A DNA stretch of 64,000 nucleotides from Anisakis pegreffii (lineage: Eukaryota > Nematoda > Chromadorea > Rhabditida > Anisakidae), in contig JAPYMA010000792.1 in NCBI GenBank assembly GCA_035041965.1, forward strand, positions 124,001-188,000, read 5' to 3'. Below are positions 36,734 to 50,901 of this stretch, piece after piece (position 1 is the stretch's first letter; each line of letters begins with the position of its first letter). The notes beneath the pieces were generated by a model. That model was not told the origin of the DNA. It searched no databases and worked only from the letters and a program-made list of their open reading frames with translations. The translations under genes and the position numbers were made by a program.

Positions 36734-39700
36734 ACAAGAGCATAAATGTTTTTTTCAGTTGACAGTAGGATTCAGGATTATCACTGAAATAGGCCATGTG
36801 AATGCAATAGAGCCGTTCAACTCAAAGCGGATTCTGAAATCAGTTTGAGCAGTTTGCATTACAAGAATTAAGAAAATCGTGCGTAAAGTATGAAAGAAAC
36901 AGCTCAAACGTCATTGAAATCAGTGATTGAACATCATTCACCGGGCTTTGCTGCTGCATGATGTCGAAACATAATCCTATGAAATGACCGAAAGATAACT
37001 CGGAAGATCACGAAAAAGTCGAATGAGAAAATCGTGTGAAACATGTGGATGAAAACATTGACTAATGAAAGATGATGGCATAACTTTTGATTCTTTGTAT
37101 TAGACTTGGCCAATGCCAAATGGCATACTTGTACATACGGAAACGACAATGTTTTATGGTATGCTCGAAGAAATTCACCACCAATTCATTAGATTCGATC
37201 ATACAACGACAGTAATAATATAGACAAGCGGTGGTGAAGCTGATTGCTCACAGAAATGATCTCAAGAACTACCATAAGACTTCGTCGTTTCCATATGTAC
37301 AAGTGTGTCATTTGGCATCAAACAGATGTTACCGAAATTAGGCAGATTTGATGGGTTGTGATCGCTTGCTCTTATTTAGGCAGACATCTACGATAACTCA
37401 TTTCATTGTGTGAACAATTTACTGCCCATCTCTGATTCATAAATCATTTGAGGAAAGATGCGATGATGATAATAAATTGTCGAACAGCCCACCGCTTATG
37501 AGTAAGAAAGGTGTGAGCCAAAAAAGATTGCAGGGCATGTTGTGCAAGCAGCTGTGAGAGGTCGATCAATCAACGTACTCATGTAAAACGATGTGACGTC
37601 AAATGGACACTCGATTGGAATGAGCCTAAAACCATCAGCAGCGATGGCAGTGCATTAGGAGAGAATCGAATTCTCTGAGTAATGCCAATGGATGTTAGTT
37701 TGTCACGATAACATTACAACGTGGATTTTGAATCGCTACTCGTGTTCGAACACTGGTGATTAGTGAGCATGATGCGATCGAATAAGCGAACTATTCATCA
37801 GTTACAACTCATCGAAGCTGTCAAGTTCCATTTATCAACACTGAATCGAGCTTTCAAGGCAATGTCATACACATTCATTGATGAACGAAACTCTTTTTCT
37901 TTGAACAAAATATAATCGCTTTTAAATAGAATGAAGAATGCAGAAATAGCGATGACCTTAACTTCACAGGAAATCATAGAACCAGTTCCCTTAGGATGAT
38001 ACCTTCGGAGTATTCCTTCAGCACTGTTAAAACATTTCAGTAGCTCTTGATACGTAATGAAGTTATAAATAAAACAACGAGTTTGTTTCAGTGATGTCAA
38101 GTGCAAGTAAGTTCATGTGATTTAGAAGGAATAACAGGTTCCATGAAGGTAAGATAGAAATGGAAAGAGTCCGAACGAGATTTTTGTCAAATTAGTTCCT
38201 CGTTCGAAAAACTTCGGGCAAAAACTTCAGTTATTATTGCCGACTGAGAAAATTGACGAAATTTTTCATGAACGTCCATTATAAAAATTCCAGCAGCAAC
38301 AGATTTCTTATTGATGATCAGATTTTGAGATCATGGAAATAAAACGTGATTACAACATCTTTCTCTAATGGGAATGCAAATAAACTTCTCGATGATGGAA
38401 GGATAGTTGGAATCGTGAAGGATATAATTATAGCCATAACAGATTTATTAGGTCAGTGCATATTGCTCACTGGATACACACACAACAAAGTCTTTGGATT
38501 GTGCGTACGAATATGAAGATCATCAAAAATTTGTCGAGTTTCTGTTGCTTGGGCATGATGCAATGAAATGATAATGAGCGACATCGCTTTGGCAATTCTT
38601 AACTGGCAACCAATATTTGTGACGTTTCAAAAATTATTACCTGTAGGATGATAGACCTCTTGAAGTGGTTCACAGACGTTCTATGCTAGTTTCTGATGGA
38701 AATGGTTAAAAAATTCAGACTGCTTCGAACATGTGAACCAGCTGATTGCGTATAAAATGAGGAAAGCCCTTCGTGTGACGAGCTCAGTTCAAAACCGATA
38801 GAATAAAACAGTTGCTTAAGGGCGTAAACAGCTGCTAGCTATCGAATGGCACACAAGCACAAGTGAATGCGTCACACAGCAACATAAACCGATCGATATT
38901 CAAAATAAAATAAGCTATTCTTAGTTAATTTTAAGGTTTTTGTATGCTTTTGTAAATCGTTTCAGTGCTTGTGAAGCATATGCTGCTCATCTCAAACGTA
39001 AATCACGAGAAGTGAACCGACAAACGCTAAAACACATAACAATTAGCTTGATAACGCAAGGAAAGGACCCAAGATCAACAGTTTAAGAAAAAAGTTGCTT
39101 CGTAGCTGAAAAGAAGTAGGGAAGTCCGCCACAAATGAAATTTGCACACGAACGGGTTCTTGCAAGAAGCTGATGACAAGAAAGATTTTCTATGAGAAAA
39201 CGAATGCAAAATATTGGTCGCTATCACAACTCACCATCGCCATTCGTTTGCAACAGAAAGTGAATGAAATCGCAAAAAACAACTTCAGAATATTGTTGAA
39301 TGCTATGAACTAAGCTTTCTGCTTCAGTCTATAAACACAACGGAGGTACGTCACTGAAGGATACCAAATAAACTTCTTTTTGAAGCATCACTTGAGTTAT
39401 TCACATGAAGAAACAGGTTGGCAGGTGCATGTTCGTTCCACTTATAACAACTGCTGACCTCAAGTTTGCGCTCATCTATGTGGTATGAGTCGAAATCGTA
39501 ATGATTTCTATCGAAAAAGCGTTATCAGAGTGAATAAATGGCAAGGCATAAACAAATGAAAACTTTTCATTGAAACGATAGCAAAATAAGCGAACATTAA
39601 CCCTTCCCTTTCGGTTTGTGCCCCTAGCTTTAGTGACATTTGTTTATCGTGTCCGACACAGCAACGATGCCATGTTTGTTTGTCGAGTAGCGATGAGCAT

Positions 39701-39761
39701 GGTGGATATAGCAAAATATGGAGGGAATACGTTTACTGAGAGAAATGATGGGAAATGCACC

Positions 39762-39795
<34 letters not shown>
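39762..39795. repeat. ATA microsatellite
   Basis: About eleven perfect ATA/AAT units in the gene-poor stretch. Confidence 0.9.
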
Positions 39796-39796
<1 letters not shown>

Positions 39797-41596
39797 CGGC
39801 AGGCCATACTCGTGCTATCTGCCTTATACATTCAGATAACTCTTCGAGGGGTTCCCCTCTCCGATTAAACTAATGCAGTAATTATCTCGATCGGTGATAT
39901 TGTCGAATAACGAAGATATAACAGCGATGTTGACCGAAATGCACTCAACGGAACTGATAATGAGAATGTTATCAATGATTATGAAAAGCGAATGTCAATG
40001 ATTCTAGCAAGGTCAAAGATTCTAGCACTTCGATCACTCATCAATTTTGTCGCTTATTCACTCTCTTTGATTTAGCTGATGTGAGTTTGACTGCTTCTTT
40101 TGCTGAAAGATGTTCAAGATGAGTCGACCTCTTTTCAAACGGTGTCATTATACGGAAAGTGGAAGTGGAGGGGATTTGTGTTGGTTCTTAGACTTGCAGA
40201 ATATCTCATAAAAATCCCGCTGATCATTCGTGATTTTGCATCCTAACAATTTGTTTGAATTGGATATGGAGTATCTGCACAGTCTGAAGCTAACATCACA
40301 GAATTGAGACGATAGATTTGTTTGATAGTTATGAATACTTTTCGACATGAATCTCTCACTCATATAAAGGATTCATTCAGTCGTTCATAATAATGAGTAA
40401 TATTTCACCGATGCCGTACTTCTGCACTCACCATTAGAGTGAGAACAAGTTGCGTTGATTAACTTTTTTGTTAGTGAATCCTATGAAGAACACGTGCAAA
40501 GAATCATCAGTTCATTATGAAAATCATGCATCAGATGGAGTTGATTTCTTTCAAACGAAGAAAGATAAGAGGAATGACGTATACATACAAGATAAACATA
40601 ATCCCAGGACCCACAAAACTTCGAATCTAACATGAGTTCGCGAGGTGCCTTAAGCAATCGACATCAGTAAGCTCAATTTACCTCTAACCTAGGAGCTATC
40701 ATTGACATTCTTAATGTATAACCTGGTATTTCTCAGTTTGATCGTAGAAAGAATATAAACAGAACAATGAATAGAAACAACTGTCTTTTTGTTTCACTTG
40801 CAAAAGAAACCACTTAAAATTATAATTTAAACACTGAGAGCAAGTAACAAATAAGGAAATATTTATACTCAGAAATGGGAGTATTTGAAGTGACATATGA
40901 GCAAGTTGACATTTGCATGTCTCCGAAGAACACGATCATGGCAATATCATGAAAATTTGGAAGCGTTCTAATGAATGCATTTGAAGGGTTGTAATGACTG
41001 AGAAAAAGAATACATAAACGATACACAGTGAATTGCGTGCCATTGGTTCTGTTAATGATGCTCATCATATTTGATTATTATTGATGTGTCCGTATAAACT
41101 GGAATCAGATTATCGAGATGGACGATACGATGAGAGGATGATGGCATTAAAATAAAACCGGTACATTAATAGACGAATGGAACGATTGATGAATGACAGT
41201 CGACGAGAGATGAACGTTTTGCAAAAATCGTTTGAGAACGAAGGAAGCTGTCATGATTACAGGAAAGAAACAAGGGATAAATATTTGAAAATTCTCCAGT
41301 ATCTGAAATTATTGCTTATGAACTATTATTCATTTGATTTTTTTCGCTTTCGTGTATCGTTCCCTTGTTGGCCGTTTTATGCATCGCCATTCCTCACTCT
41401 ACGTGTGCATGAATCCCGATCCCCTTCTCTCACTGACAATCAATCCTTTTTTGGCTAGAACTGAGAAAAATTGATCTAGTGATCAAGAAACTTGATGTAA
41501 GCAGTTTATCGGTAATATCTTGTAAGCAAACAAGCGATTTCACAGAATTATTGCAGCATTATACAAAAATCGTAAAAAAGAATCAATTGACATCAT

Positions 41597-41602
41597 TTTA
41601 TT
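41597..41602 (-). terminator. Probable polyadenylation signal of the collagen gene
   Basis: TTTATT on the plus strand reads AATAAA on the minus strand, about 55 bp downstream of the collagen stop codon, a typical distance for compact nematode 3' UTRs. Confidence 0.6.
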
Positions 41603-41656
41603 CGAAAAATCAGCTGTTGAATTGAAACTAGAATGGCTCGATATCCTTAAATAAGC

Positions 41657-43346
41657 TTATGCAACTAGTTTAGCCTTTGCTCGTCTCTGAGGGCAAGGAC
41701 AGTAGGACGCATCCTCGCCAGGAGCTCCAGTAGATGCTGCAGCACCAGGGTGTCCATCATAACCATCTGGCCCCGGATCTCCACTGGAACCCGGAGGTCC
41801 TTGTGCTCCTTGAAATCCGTTGTTTCCTTCGTTACCGCTCGACCCGGGATATCCTTGTGGACCGGTCGGACCTCTTGGACCAGGTGTACCTGGTGAGCTT
41901 TGTTGACCAAGACTTCCGTCATTTCCAGCTGTACCCTTTTCGCCTCTTTCTCCATTCCTGCCATGCTCACCTGAAACGAGTTCATATGAACAATGTGCAA
42001 GTAAACACCTCAGAGATAAATCGTTATTATCCACTAGCTGAGTACTGTTGCGAAGTCAGTAAAAGTGCACTGAATCAGCTGAGTTGACTACGAGTTCCGG
42101 GACATTCTAAAATTAAAAACAAACCGGATGCACCGGATCGGCCAAGGATTCCGTCGAAACCACCATGACCTACACTTCCGAACTCTCCAGGTGGTCCGAT
42201 AGGGCCAGACGGACCAAGCTGTCCGGGAGGACCTGGAAAGAGCCATTTTGCAGTGCTAAGAGGTAAAGACAACGATGCCATTTTGAGAAGATGGCATAAA
42301 AATTTAGGTGATTATCATTATAGTCTAGAAGTTTTGAATTATGGGCGCAAAGGCAATCAAAGTCCACACATCATTGTTCTACTGCATAGCAATAGCTTCA
42401 CATCTTATCTATCATTCCGATAGATTCATATATTGCAAACAATAATTAACATCTAATTTCCAACCTGGATAACCCGCTGGTCCATTCGGGCATATGCGAC
42501 AATTCAATTGAGTATCTGTAAGAACCGGCGCGGCATTTCCAGGTAATCCACGTGCGCCGCTATAGCCAGGTGAACCGGGGCTGCCATGTTCACCTGGTAC
42601 TCCAGCAACACCTGGACGGCCTGGTGGACAGGTATTGTCAGCGTTGCAGTCTGAAAAACCAGACAACATATTTGATCTGCAGATTGAGCAAAAAACGAAT
42701 TTTAGTGAGCAATACGTCTGATTTATCGCAGAATTGCTCCGATGTTTTCGGAAGAATCGATGGATCAAGAGAGTATGATTATTGATAAATGTGATATGAT
42801 TTGGTAAAATGTTTATTGATCATTCATTTAAGAAATATCTGTTCACTTACTACATTGGCCAGGTGCAGACAGTTGACGTTTCTTCCTTAGGGCGATGCTA
42901 AATGTTGCATCATAGGAAGGATCTGCTCTTTTTCGCACCTCACTAAAGACGCCTCGTTGTAAGTCTTCAAATTCTTCCATATCCTGCGAACAGTTATTGT
43001 TTAAGAGATATTAGAAATATCACATTTAGTGTTACTTTTATTGAAAGCCTTTGGAATGCGGTCAGTAACGAATTAGCATGTCATTCGACTCGAAGAATAA
43101 CGTCAAATTATCAAATCACATCTGACAGCAACGTTCACACAAACGGAACAATTGAGATTTTGATCGCTCTTTTCCAATGAGATGTTATTGTTTAGCACTG
43201 AGACATCAATGAAGAACACTAACCATTCGAATGTCATCTTGTATCGATGAGATCTTCACCCATAGTGATGGTAGAAAGATGCTACATGCCATCAAAGAAA
43301 GTAAGCTAAGGCCAACGGCCCCGTGTGCTGCCATTTTCGCATCCAT
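41657..43346 (-). CDS. Cuticle collagen
   Basis: Five minus-strand exons: 43224-43346, 42851-42983, 42465-42650, 42125-42232, 41657-41970, totalling 864 nt (287 aa) in continuous phase. It is a structural protein of the exoskeleton, secreted by the hypodermis and assembled as trimers. The N-terminal hydrophobic segment ([18 protein letters not shown]) matches the Col_cuticle_N domain. IQDDIRM then joins DMEEFED, and ALRKKRQ is the subtilisin-type processing site of homology box [14 protein letters not shown] starts the collagen part. Gly-X-Y blocks are interrupted by [19 protein letters not shown], with its Cys cluster, and the tail is [15 protein letters not shown]. The start at MDAKMAAHG was chosen because it directly precedes the hydrophobic segment; an in-frame Met at 43406 adds 20 residues and an internal one at 43334 is also possible. 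Confidence 0.95.
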
Positions 43347-46300
43347 ATTTCTGCAGCACGCATTTGTTTCAGTAATTCCCAAAGCACGATTTTTGCTTGT
43401 AAGCAAACGTCTGATTTGGTTTGATAATCATCGAATTCGTTAAATACACCGCTGACACTTCATACATCAATTTTTTTTGAAATAAAAAGAAATGAGAAAG
43501 ATCACCGACGAACAAAAAACATTGTCAGTCAGCGTTCACTAATAGTTTTCATAAGTCTGTTTTCATTATTCCCGATGGAAACTGAGAACACAACCGATCA
43601 TGGATCATGAATTATTGTTGACACTTCGGCAACTTCACAAAGAACGATACGACAATCCGGCAGACCAAATAAGGCTATATCAATATTTCTTAATTTAGAC
43701 GAAATTGGAAGATAAAACTGAAGATGAGCAGACTTAAGAGCGTCCAACACTATGAAACGAAGCTGGAACTAAGGTGATAAGGACTGATTAGTGGGAAATG
43801 TTGGCAATGATAATAAATTCACCTTATATATCATCAGAGAACAATAAGCGACAATCAGATCCGCTCTCTCGAATCACACGCCTCAATTGATATTCAACAG
43901 AACGGTATGTAAGCGATTTGTTGATACGAACCAGTTATGCAAAATTAACCTGTTAACCATGCCGTGCGCATTATGAAATCGCATATTTGCCGTCTTCGTA
44001 AATAAGAAACTTTGCTCGTTAATCTTACGATTTTCGACGTCTCAGCTATTCGACTGCTTGCAGTTGATCATTCATGCATTATCCCTTATCCAATACATTG
44101 CCATTTGATAAGAACATATTTCAGTAAGAATGTGGGCGTGCGAAGTGTTGAGCCGAGAAAGAATGTAAAAAGTGCTCTAATGAAAATTGTTTCCTTATAT
44201 TCCGTTGAATTTCTTTTTAAGCTCTCTATGAAAGGTATTTAGTGATTAGAGGAATGATCAAGGCCTAAGAGGCACTGATTCAAAGAGTTTTGGTGTGTTG
44301 GATGGAATAATGAGGCAGACGCCGTAAATTCAGTGAAACTCACAGTGGTTTAAACTTTTCAAATGATCAGCTTTCGGCAGAATAATTTCGATTGATTTGC
44401 AATGCCGTGAATTTGACACTTATGAACCTCATTATCAGTAAACAATAACATTTAAATTTTTATAGTTTCTGATTCTTTCCATGAGATTTCCCCGAATTTT
44501 CAACCGAAACCCCTTATCTTCATTCCCTTCTCTTTCCTCTGACGTATAGCTTGCCTTGAGAAATGCGTCCTCAGAAATAAGGGCGAACATATTAAACGTC
44601 ACTTGTGATTATCTATTGACACTGAATATGAGAATGTAGCCCGAAAGTGAACTATCTCGTTTAGCATCGACTCATCCTCAGAAATTAACTGATCGTCATC
44701 AGAATGAACTTAAAAAACTGACTTCTCACTCAGCTTGGGAAACAAATGCTTGATTAAGGATGTATTCCTGGTGTGATCAACTCAGTTCAAACTGATAAAT
44801 CGCTGTCTTTGTGTAGAAATGTGTTGATAAATAGTCCAAGTGACACATTGCCGACGCCATATATTCACGTGTTTCGTGAAATCAGCGAGCAATATCATGA
44901 CTGAATGAGCGAACTGGAATACAGAATATGCTCAAGGACGGATGATTTGATAGGAATGTTCACAGCACTGACATTGCAGTGATTACGTATGCATCTATCT
45001 AGACACGCATCTATCATGCATTCGTTTAATAATATCGTCGACACGCCTGCTGCCTTCATACACTCTTGACACAGTTTATCATACGCAAAGTCTCACAACA
45101 AATCTTCTCTATTCCTTCATGGCAAAGAGTACACTCGAAATAAATGGATTGTTAAGTGATAATAGTGTGCGATCAATTCTTATTACCATCAGTGTTCGAA
45201 TTGTAATTAATTTCATGTAGGGCAGTTGGTTTTTCTTAGAACGATTAACTTGAATTATCGTGTAGGGCAGTTGGTTTTTCTTAGAACGATTAACTTGAAT
45301 TCGTTCAGTTTCGGCATTCTCAGTGGAGCTCTTTGGTTCATGCAATTTATCGAATTCGTTATTTTTGCTTTGATTGTTTTCTGTTCTTTGGTCACCATTT
45401 TTATAGGCACGCAATGACGCAATGCTTTTCAAGCTCTGTTCAACCAACAAACAACAAAAGAAATTAATGAAAATTTCCCCTTCATTCTACACTACACTTG
45501 CTCATCCAAAATGAATGAAACTACCAAAAAAACAATTGATTTCGTTTCGCTCTCTCAAACGCTGTCCCGAAATTTTAAAATCTCCCCCCTCCTACTTCAC
45601 AACTACAGGGTCAAGAATTGTCACTAGAACTTTAGAATAAGTTCATGAACCATCGGAAATGTGGTCATGACATTGAGAACAAGTTTGTGAACAGTTGAAG
45701 AAGAAGGCTTGATTGTAATGTTGCTGCCAACTGTTGATGTCGTTCGGTTATTAATTTTGAATGTGCAAGGCTCAACGTTTCTTTTTCATAGAGTTTGCTT
45801 GATGTATGATCTTTGTCATTAGTATTGCTCCCTGATATCACGTCATTTTGATGATAAAGTGCGTAAAAGAACCCAGCGGGAAGCATTTCTTGTCAATATT
45901 TGGCATTGTAAAATTCTTTTTACAATGAATAATCACCACATTGCATCAGTGATTTTCGATCGTATTTATGACTAACAATCGTATTTATGTCGAATGATAT
46001 CAGGAGTGCCGAAATCTTTATATCCGTTCAGACAGATATAATCGGAAATAAACTTCTGTCAGCATTGCCTGGCATGAACTACAATGTCCACACAACATAC
46101 CATTTGTTTTTAAGTATAACTGTTGAAACCTCCACTTTGAATACTGATAAAATTGCAATGTCGTATGTTCGATTTCCGTTAACCAAAATTCTTTGCTTTC
46201 AACCGACCGGTATATTGGCATAGCTAAAGATATGCGTTCACCATCTTATGATGGAAAAATTCATCAGTCGTTGATGATTGTATCAGATTGATCCCATTCG

Positions 46301-48580
46301 ATGCTTGATTTCGCATGGCTTTCAGTGCGATTCTTAAGTGGCGACCATATTGCAGTCATGAGAACTTCACTGCACTTCACTTCTGTATGCTCACATTTCC
46401 TGTTGTCGTTAAAGATGTAACATAATTCTTCATTCATGTAATGCACTGAAAATGAAGATCGATCTTATTTTAGATTTCAGTGCGTTCATCAGCCAACGTT
46501 CTTCACTCCCTTCTTGTTGTAGTTTTCTTCATACGCCATACTCGGTCGGATTGATGAACGAGTAAATGCTCTGCTTCATTAAATATGTTCACGAACCAAC
46601 ATGAACACTTTCTAAGCATTTGTGCATTCACACAAACAGTTTCAATTACTGCTTCAGTAGCATCTTCAGAATGTTTCACGTCTGCTGTTTAACCAAATTC
46701 ATGGCTCGAATTAGCCTTACATCTTCAACTTTTTGTTTTCTCGTTTCAACTTTTATATTTTCATCTTGTTTACCATTTTAATTTTCACATTATTATTATG
46801 TTTCCTCGAAACGTTTTCATTTCATTTCACTCCCAGTTTTACTTAATCTGTTGTATGTCATACGCAATGTGCTCACTTTTTCATGATTTTTCACTTGATT
46901 TTTTCCTTTGAGAGCTTTCGGTTTCAATTATACCTTAATGCCTGAAGAACAAACTTTAAACATTATTCCAGTCCTGTTTCGTTGCGTCAGTATGTGGCTC
47001 AGATTCACTTCGTGTCAAACCCATACAATTAGCTTCATTTATCTGTTCGCATCAGATTGGTTGAAAATTTTCTCAGATGATTACTCTTATTTGGAACGTT
47101 CGTTTTGAATGATTGAATTTTGTTGACAACTGCAATCATCGTTGCATTAATTGCTGCAACTTTATGCTTGATATTACAATTGCCAAATTGTTTCTAAGTG
47201 CAGTCTTGACTTGATGATTGTTTGGTAGTTAAGGTTGATATGGGAAAGATTGTGTGATGTGATGTTATTGGCATTCTTTTTGAAGATGCAACAAGATTCT
47301 TATCATTTTCGTAAATCTTTAAAGGAGTTGTTATTAATATTATTATTGTTCTCTCATGAACTCATCACTGGAAACTGTACTGATTCTCATACAATGTCAT
47401 TTCATGTCATGTCATCTCCTTCTGATGTCCGTCCATATTCATTCATTCATCCATCGCTTTTGAATTGAGATCAATGCGTTCCATTCTTCAATTCTTCGAT
47501 TTTCCTTGATTGTCTCATTCACTCAAAAAATTCCTTGAAGTCTTTTCGGATTACTGTCGTATTAAGTTGAAATTCAAATTGATCTGCTATGTAGGTCGAC
47601 AGATATTTAATAGTACAGAATGCAATTTTTATAACGATATTTTTATCACTTCGATGAAAAATCTTGAAGCAGTCAGAAGTAATTGATCAGACAACTGAAT
47701 GCAAAAAGAGAATTCATAAAGGAAGCGTATAATTAACACGACTCATTGAAAGACTGCTTTGTTGAATATATCTGACGCTTAAACCTCCTTTGAACTTTGG
47801 AACTGTCCAGTTCTTTCATGATAGTCATAAAAATGATGCATAATATAACAACATTTGTATGCAACCATATTCAGTCAACTTGATTCATTGCTGAGCTTTA
47901 AATATTCACGAAAATAGATGTGTGTAGCTGGTAAACAGAATATCTAAATGTACACCAAAACAAACTGCTCAAAATCTGTTGGCGTATTCATGAGAAAATG
48001 CAAACAAAGTGATCGATTGAATAATTTCAAAAATTGAAAAACAAGTTTCTATTTGATTATTATTTGTTGATGTTGTTTAGTTGCATCTATCTCATCAATC
48101 TGTTCATTGCTATTTTGCTCACCGTAGACCGTTGCTACGTTTGTTTCTTCCAACATTGTCATCATCCTTATCATCATTTTATATTGCCCAAATACCATTA
48201 CATATTCCTCGATCCACTGAAACGTCTTCTCGACATAAAAACACCGATATTTCAAGATCTAAGACCTGACAACAAAGCTCAAAATACCGGACGATTTGAG
48301 TGAGAAAGTGTTATTCGATTCCCTGCTGCAAAAAAATATTTTCTGAAGATTCTTTATCTGATCATCAACTTGATCCATTATCGTTATCAGTATGAAGCAT
48401 GAATTCTGTCGATATTTGAGAAGTATGTCTACTCATTCAATAATATTGTTGTTCTGCATGAATCGTCTGCCTCTATTTCAAAGTCGGGAGTCATAGGAGA
48501 ACGAATGAAGAATGATAAATTAGGAGAATAATTTGTTGTGCTCTTATCGCTCATGAAAACCCAACTTTTACTCGAACCTT
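43347..48580. other. Gene-poor intergenic stretch
   Basis: About 5.2 kb upstream of the collagen gene. No exon with recognisable motifs or consistent splice phases was found on either strand. The one clear structure is a 45-bp tandem duplication at 45216-45305. The collagen promoter should lie at the left edge. Confidence 0.5.
45216..45305. repeat. 45-bp tandem duplication
   Basis: Two adjacent copies at 45216-45260 and 45261-45305, each starting tgtagggcagttggtttttc. The first 41 bases are identical and only the last few differ, so the duplication appears recent. Confidence 0.9.
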
Positions 48581-49430
48581 CTAAGCATCGTAACGATTAG
48601 TATTCTGGGTGAGAGTGTAGATTGGTACAACTTCTCCTGAAAAGTTTTCCATGCATCCCTCTGTCAATGTTCTAGACAAAAAATCTTTCAGATACCAACA
48701 TGGATTTATTGCGAACTCTTGAGGATCCAGCATTACGTCTCGTTCAGAAAGGTCAAAGCCAACTGGTAGTTTCTTGATTACAGCAATGTTAACTTCTGAA
48801 ATAACGCATAAAAATTTCAAACGTCACCATTTCCCATCAATCATTTTGTCAGATTCATAAAAGTTTTATGATTTTGAATATTAAGAGCTCAGAGACTGAT
48901 GATGAGGACGAGGGACGCTCACAACGTAGACGTTATAAAGCGTATACGGTGATGCAAAAATCCGGATTTCAACATACTGAGTCAGTTTAATATGTTTCAT
49001 GTTGCACTAAAGAAAATCTTAGAAATCGTTCACACTCAAAAGGAATCTGTTTCATTGCCCTTCGACTTTTGATCCACTTTCCGCAATTAATGATCGTAAA
49101 TTAAACAACAAGAAATACTGCAGTGATGATGCAATCTTCGCTCACAATTTTCGTTCGTATTCCAGTTCTTTCACGACCTTCATCGGTGAAAATCAATGAA
49201 GCTAGACAATAAAATATGTGCAATCAACCGTTAAAAAATCAGATTCTCCATGAATCAGTAGGAGACATGAATTGAAAACAGATACTTAAGTAAATGCACA
49301 ATCGAGAATGAGATCGTCAAAACTGCTCAGTGTATCTTCAATCGATAGATGGAAGAAATCCTGAATCAGTTTAGTAATGAGCAGTGATTCATGGAGAGGA
49401 ATTCAATGAGAACATCTTCGGAATGAGTTC
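48581..49430 (-). CDS. Uncharacterised multi-exon gene (incomplete model)
   Basis: The best part is a terminal exon 48581-48795 of 71 codons after the acceptor gttatttcag. It has protein-like composition (LPVGFDLSERDVMLDPQEF, then LTEGCMENFSGEVVPIYTL) and ends in a stop. Upstream candidates on the same strand are 49119-49201 (FTDEGRERTGIRTKIVSED) and about 49300-49420 (LLITKLIQDFFHLSIEDTL, followed by SSFDDLILD, strongly helical). The phases between these pieces do not all agree, so at least one exon or boundary is missing. I do not recognise a family. The gene would be divergent from the four-TM gene to its right. Function unknown. Confidence 0.4.
48868..48990 (+). other. Short open frame, possible first exon
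   Basis: A 40-codon plus-strand frame has a markedly charged sequence (SSETDDEDEGRSQRRRYKAY) and a possible GT donor after the Thr that follows. It could encode a cytoplasmic N terminus for the membrane protein at 49524, but the obvious donor and acceptor phases do not match, so it is not joined here. It lies opposite the intron of the uncertain minus-strand gene. Confidence 0.2.
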
Positions 49431-49523
49431 CCTGACAAAAATATCACTTCAGTAATTCAAAACAAATGACTGAAGCATATTACAAAGTAACGTTGGATAG
49501 CATGGCCAATCGGAACGATACTG

Positions 49524-50901
49524 ATGTGTTCTCTTTGTAGTTATGTATCGATAATGGTGAATTTATGTCGTGTTGAAATTCTTATATCGCTCGGATTCCT
49601 CTTCCACGGAATCACGTGTCCGGGCTATGCGCACGAAAACGAGTATCAAGGTGTGTGTCATATGAATGTAGTTGCGGCGGTGGTTGGTACTTTCACGGGT
49701 TCAGTTGGTTTGGGTGTTGTTCACAGGTGAGTGTTGTTCAAACTAGACGTGTTCTGCAAACTCAATGATGAGATTAAGCGTTGAAACGTAATCACAAACA
49801 CGGAAACGTTCACACATTGCATCTTTAAAAAACATTAAGTACTTAAAATCCAACGGTAATTTCATTGGTTTCAAACTGACTCATCAGAATCGTCAAGTTT
49901 TTCGATAATTTTACCAAAACCTTTTCTCCGGCTATTTTCAAGTTTAAAGAAGAGCGATCTTTTGAAAATTATGCATTTGTCTGTGTGACAAATGTAAACA
50001 ATACAAATGCTTACTGCTGAACGATTGTTCAAAATTTTTGGTGACCAAATTTTTATTATAGATATCGGTGGAAAATGATGCTTGTAATGTGGTTGGTGCT
50101 CAATATCATATCGGCTGTCGGTAATCTTCTGTCTGTGATCACTGCAGGAATATGGCTCGACCATCTGAGTAAAATGAAAACGCGAACTGGTCTTGTGAAC
50201 GGTCTCTCTGGAATGATGCTTCTTGCATCTGTTGCTGTTGGTAAGCAATTTCAATGCTGATGCTTTTTAAATGAATGATGAAGTTAATTACAGATAAATC
50301 GATAAATTAATTATGTTACAGGCGTTTGTTACATCTTAACGTCAGTGCTGTTATGTCACTTTTGGGTATCAAACTCGCCAAAGTATCAAGCTGTTGGGAA
50401 AGTTTCGGTATGCTCATATGATCGTTTTGCTGAACTTCCTGTCGCTCTCATGTTTCTCTGAGCAAACGACTATCGCATCATTACTGATGCATTTCGCTTG
50501 TTCCCTCAAAGGGGCTTACTGAGAATTGCAAAGTTCGGAAAGAGAATTTCCCTCTAACCGCATATTGTTAGTCCAATGATACGAAGGAAATCTATGAAAT
50601 CAACCGCTAGAAAATCAACTTTCATGAAGAAACACTAAACAGGAAGACATGAGTTTTAAACCAGAAAGCTTTTGTGCTCCATGAATTTTGACCTAGACGG
50701 CTCTTAACTCAGCATTTCGAAGTTATAATTTCAAGGTTTTCAACTTCAAGTTACCATTTCAAAGCTTCAGATTCTAGTTTTCGTGGAATGATGTGCTTTC
50801 AGAAACGCTCGCGATCTCTGCGACGTCGTGCATCTCGTCCGAGTAGTGGTACCGAGAGACGTTCGAAGAACGACAAATATTCTCGAACTTTTAATGTTTA
50901 G
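49524..50901 (+). CDS. Four-transmembrane protein, uncharacterised
   Basis: Four exons in matching phase: 49524-49726, 50062-50240, 50322-50407, 50803-50901, totalling 567 nt (188 aa). Four hydrophobic segments are visible: ILISLGFLFHGITCPGY, MNVVAAVVGTFTGSVGLGVV, MLVMWLVLNIISAVGNLLSV and MMLLASVAVGVCYILTSVLL. A short basic cytoplasmic tail follows (RSRSLRRRASRPSSGTERRS). The arrangement recalls small tetraspan families such as TMEM196-like or MARVEL-like proteins, but no diagnostic motif allows assignment. The start is uncertain: Met at 49524 keeps the frame open, Met at 49554 sits closer to TM1, and the frame continues upstream to an acceptor at about 49500, so a further 5' exon is possible. 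An AATAAA lies at 51499-51504. Confidence 0.78.

Larger units (their letters stand above)
36067..41656. other. Gene-poor intergenic stretch
   Basis: About 5.6 kb with no convincing exon on either strand: open frames are short, lack family motifs and lack consistent splice phases. It contains a perfect 21-bp-arm hairpin (36685-36733) and an ATA microsatellite (39762-39795). A minus-strand AATAAA (41597-41602) lies about 55 bp after the collagen stop codon. Confidence 0.5.

Noticed and set aside
41665..42087. Other long frames across the collagen exons
   Set aside because: Gly-X-Y coding DNA leaves other frames open; only the minus-strand frame with Gly repeats and matching splice phases is real.
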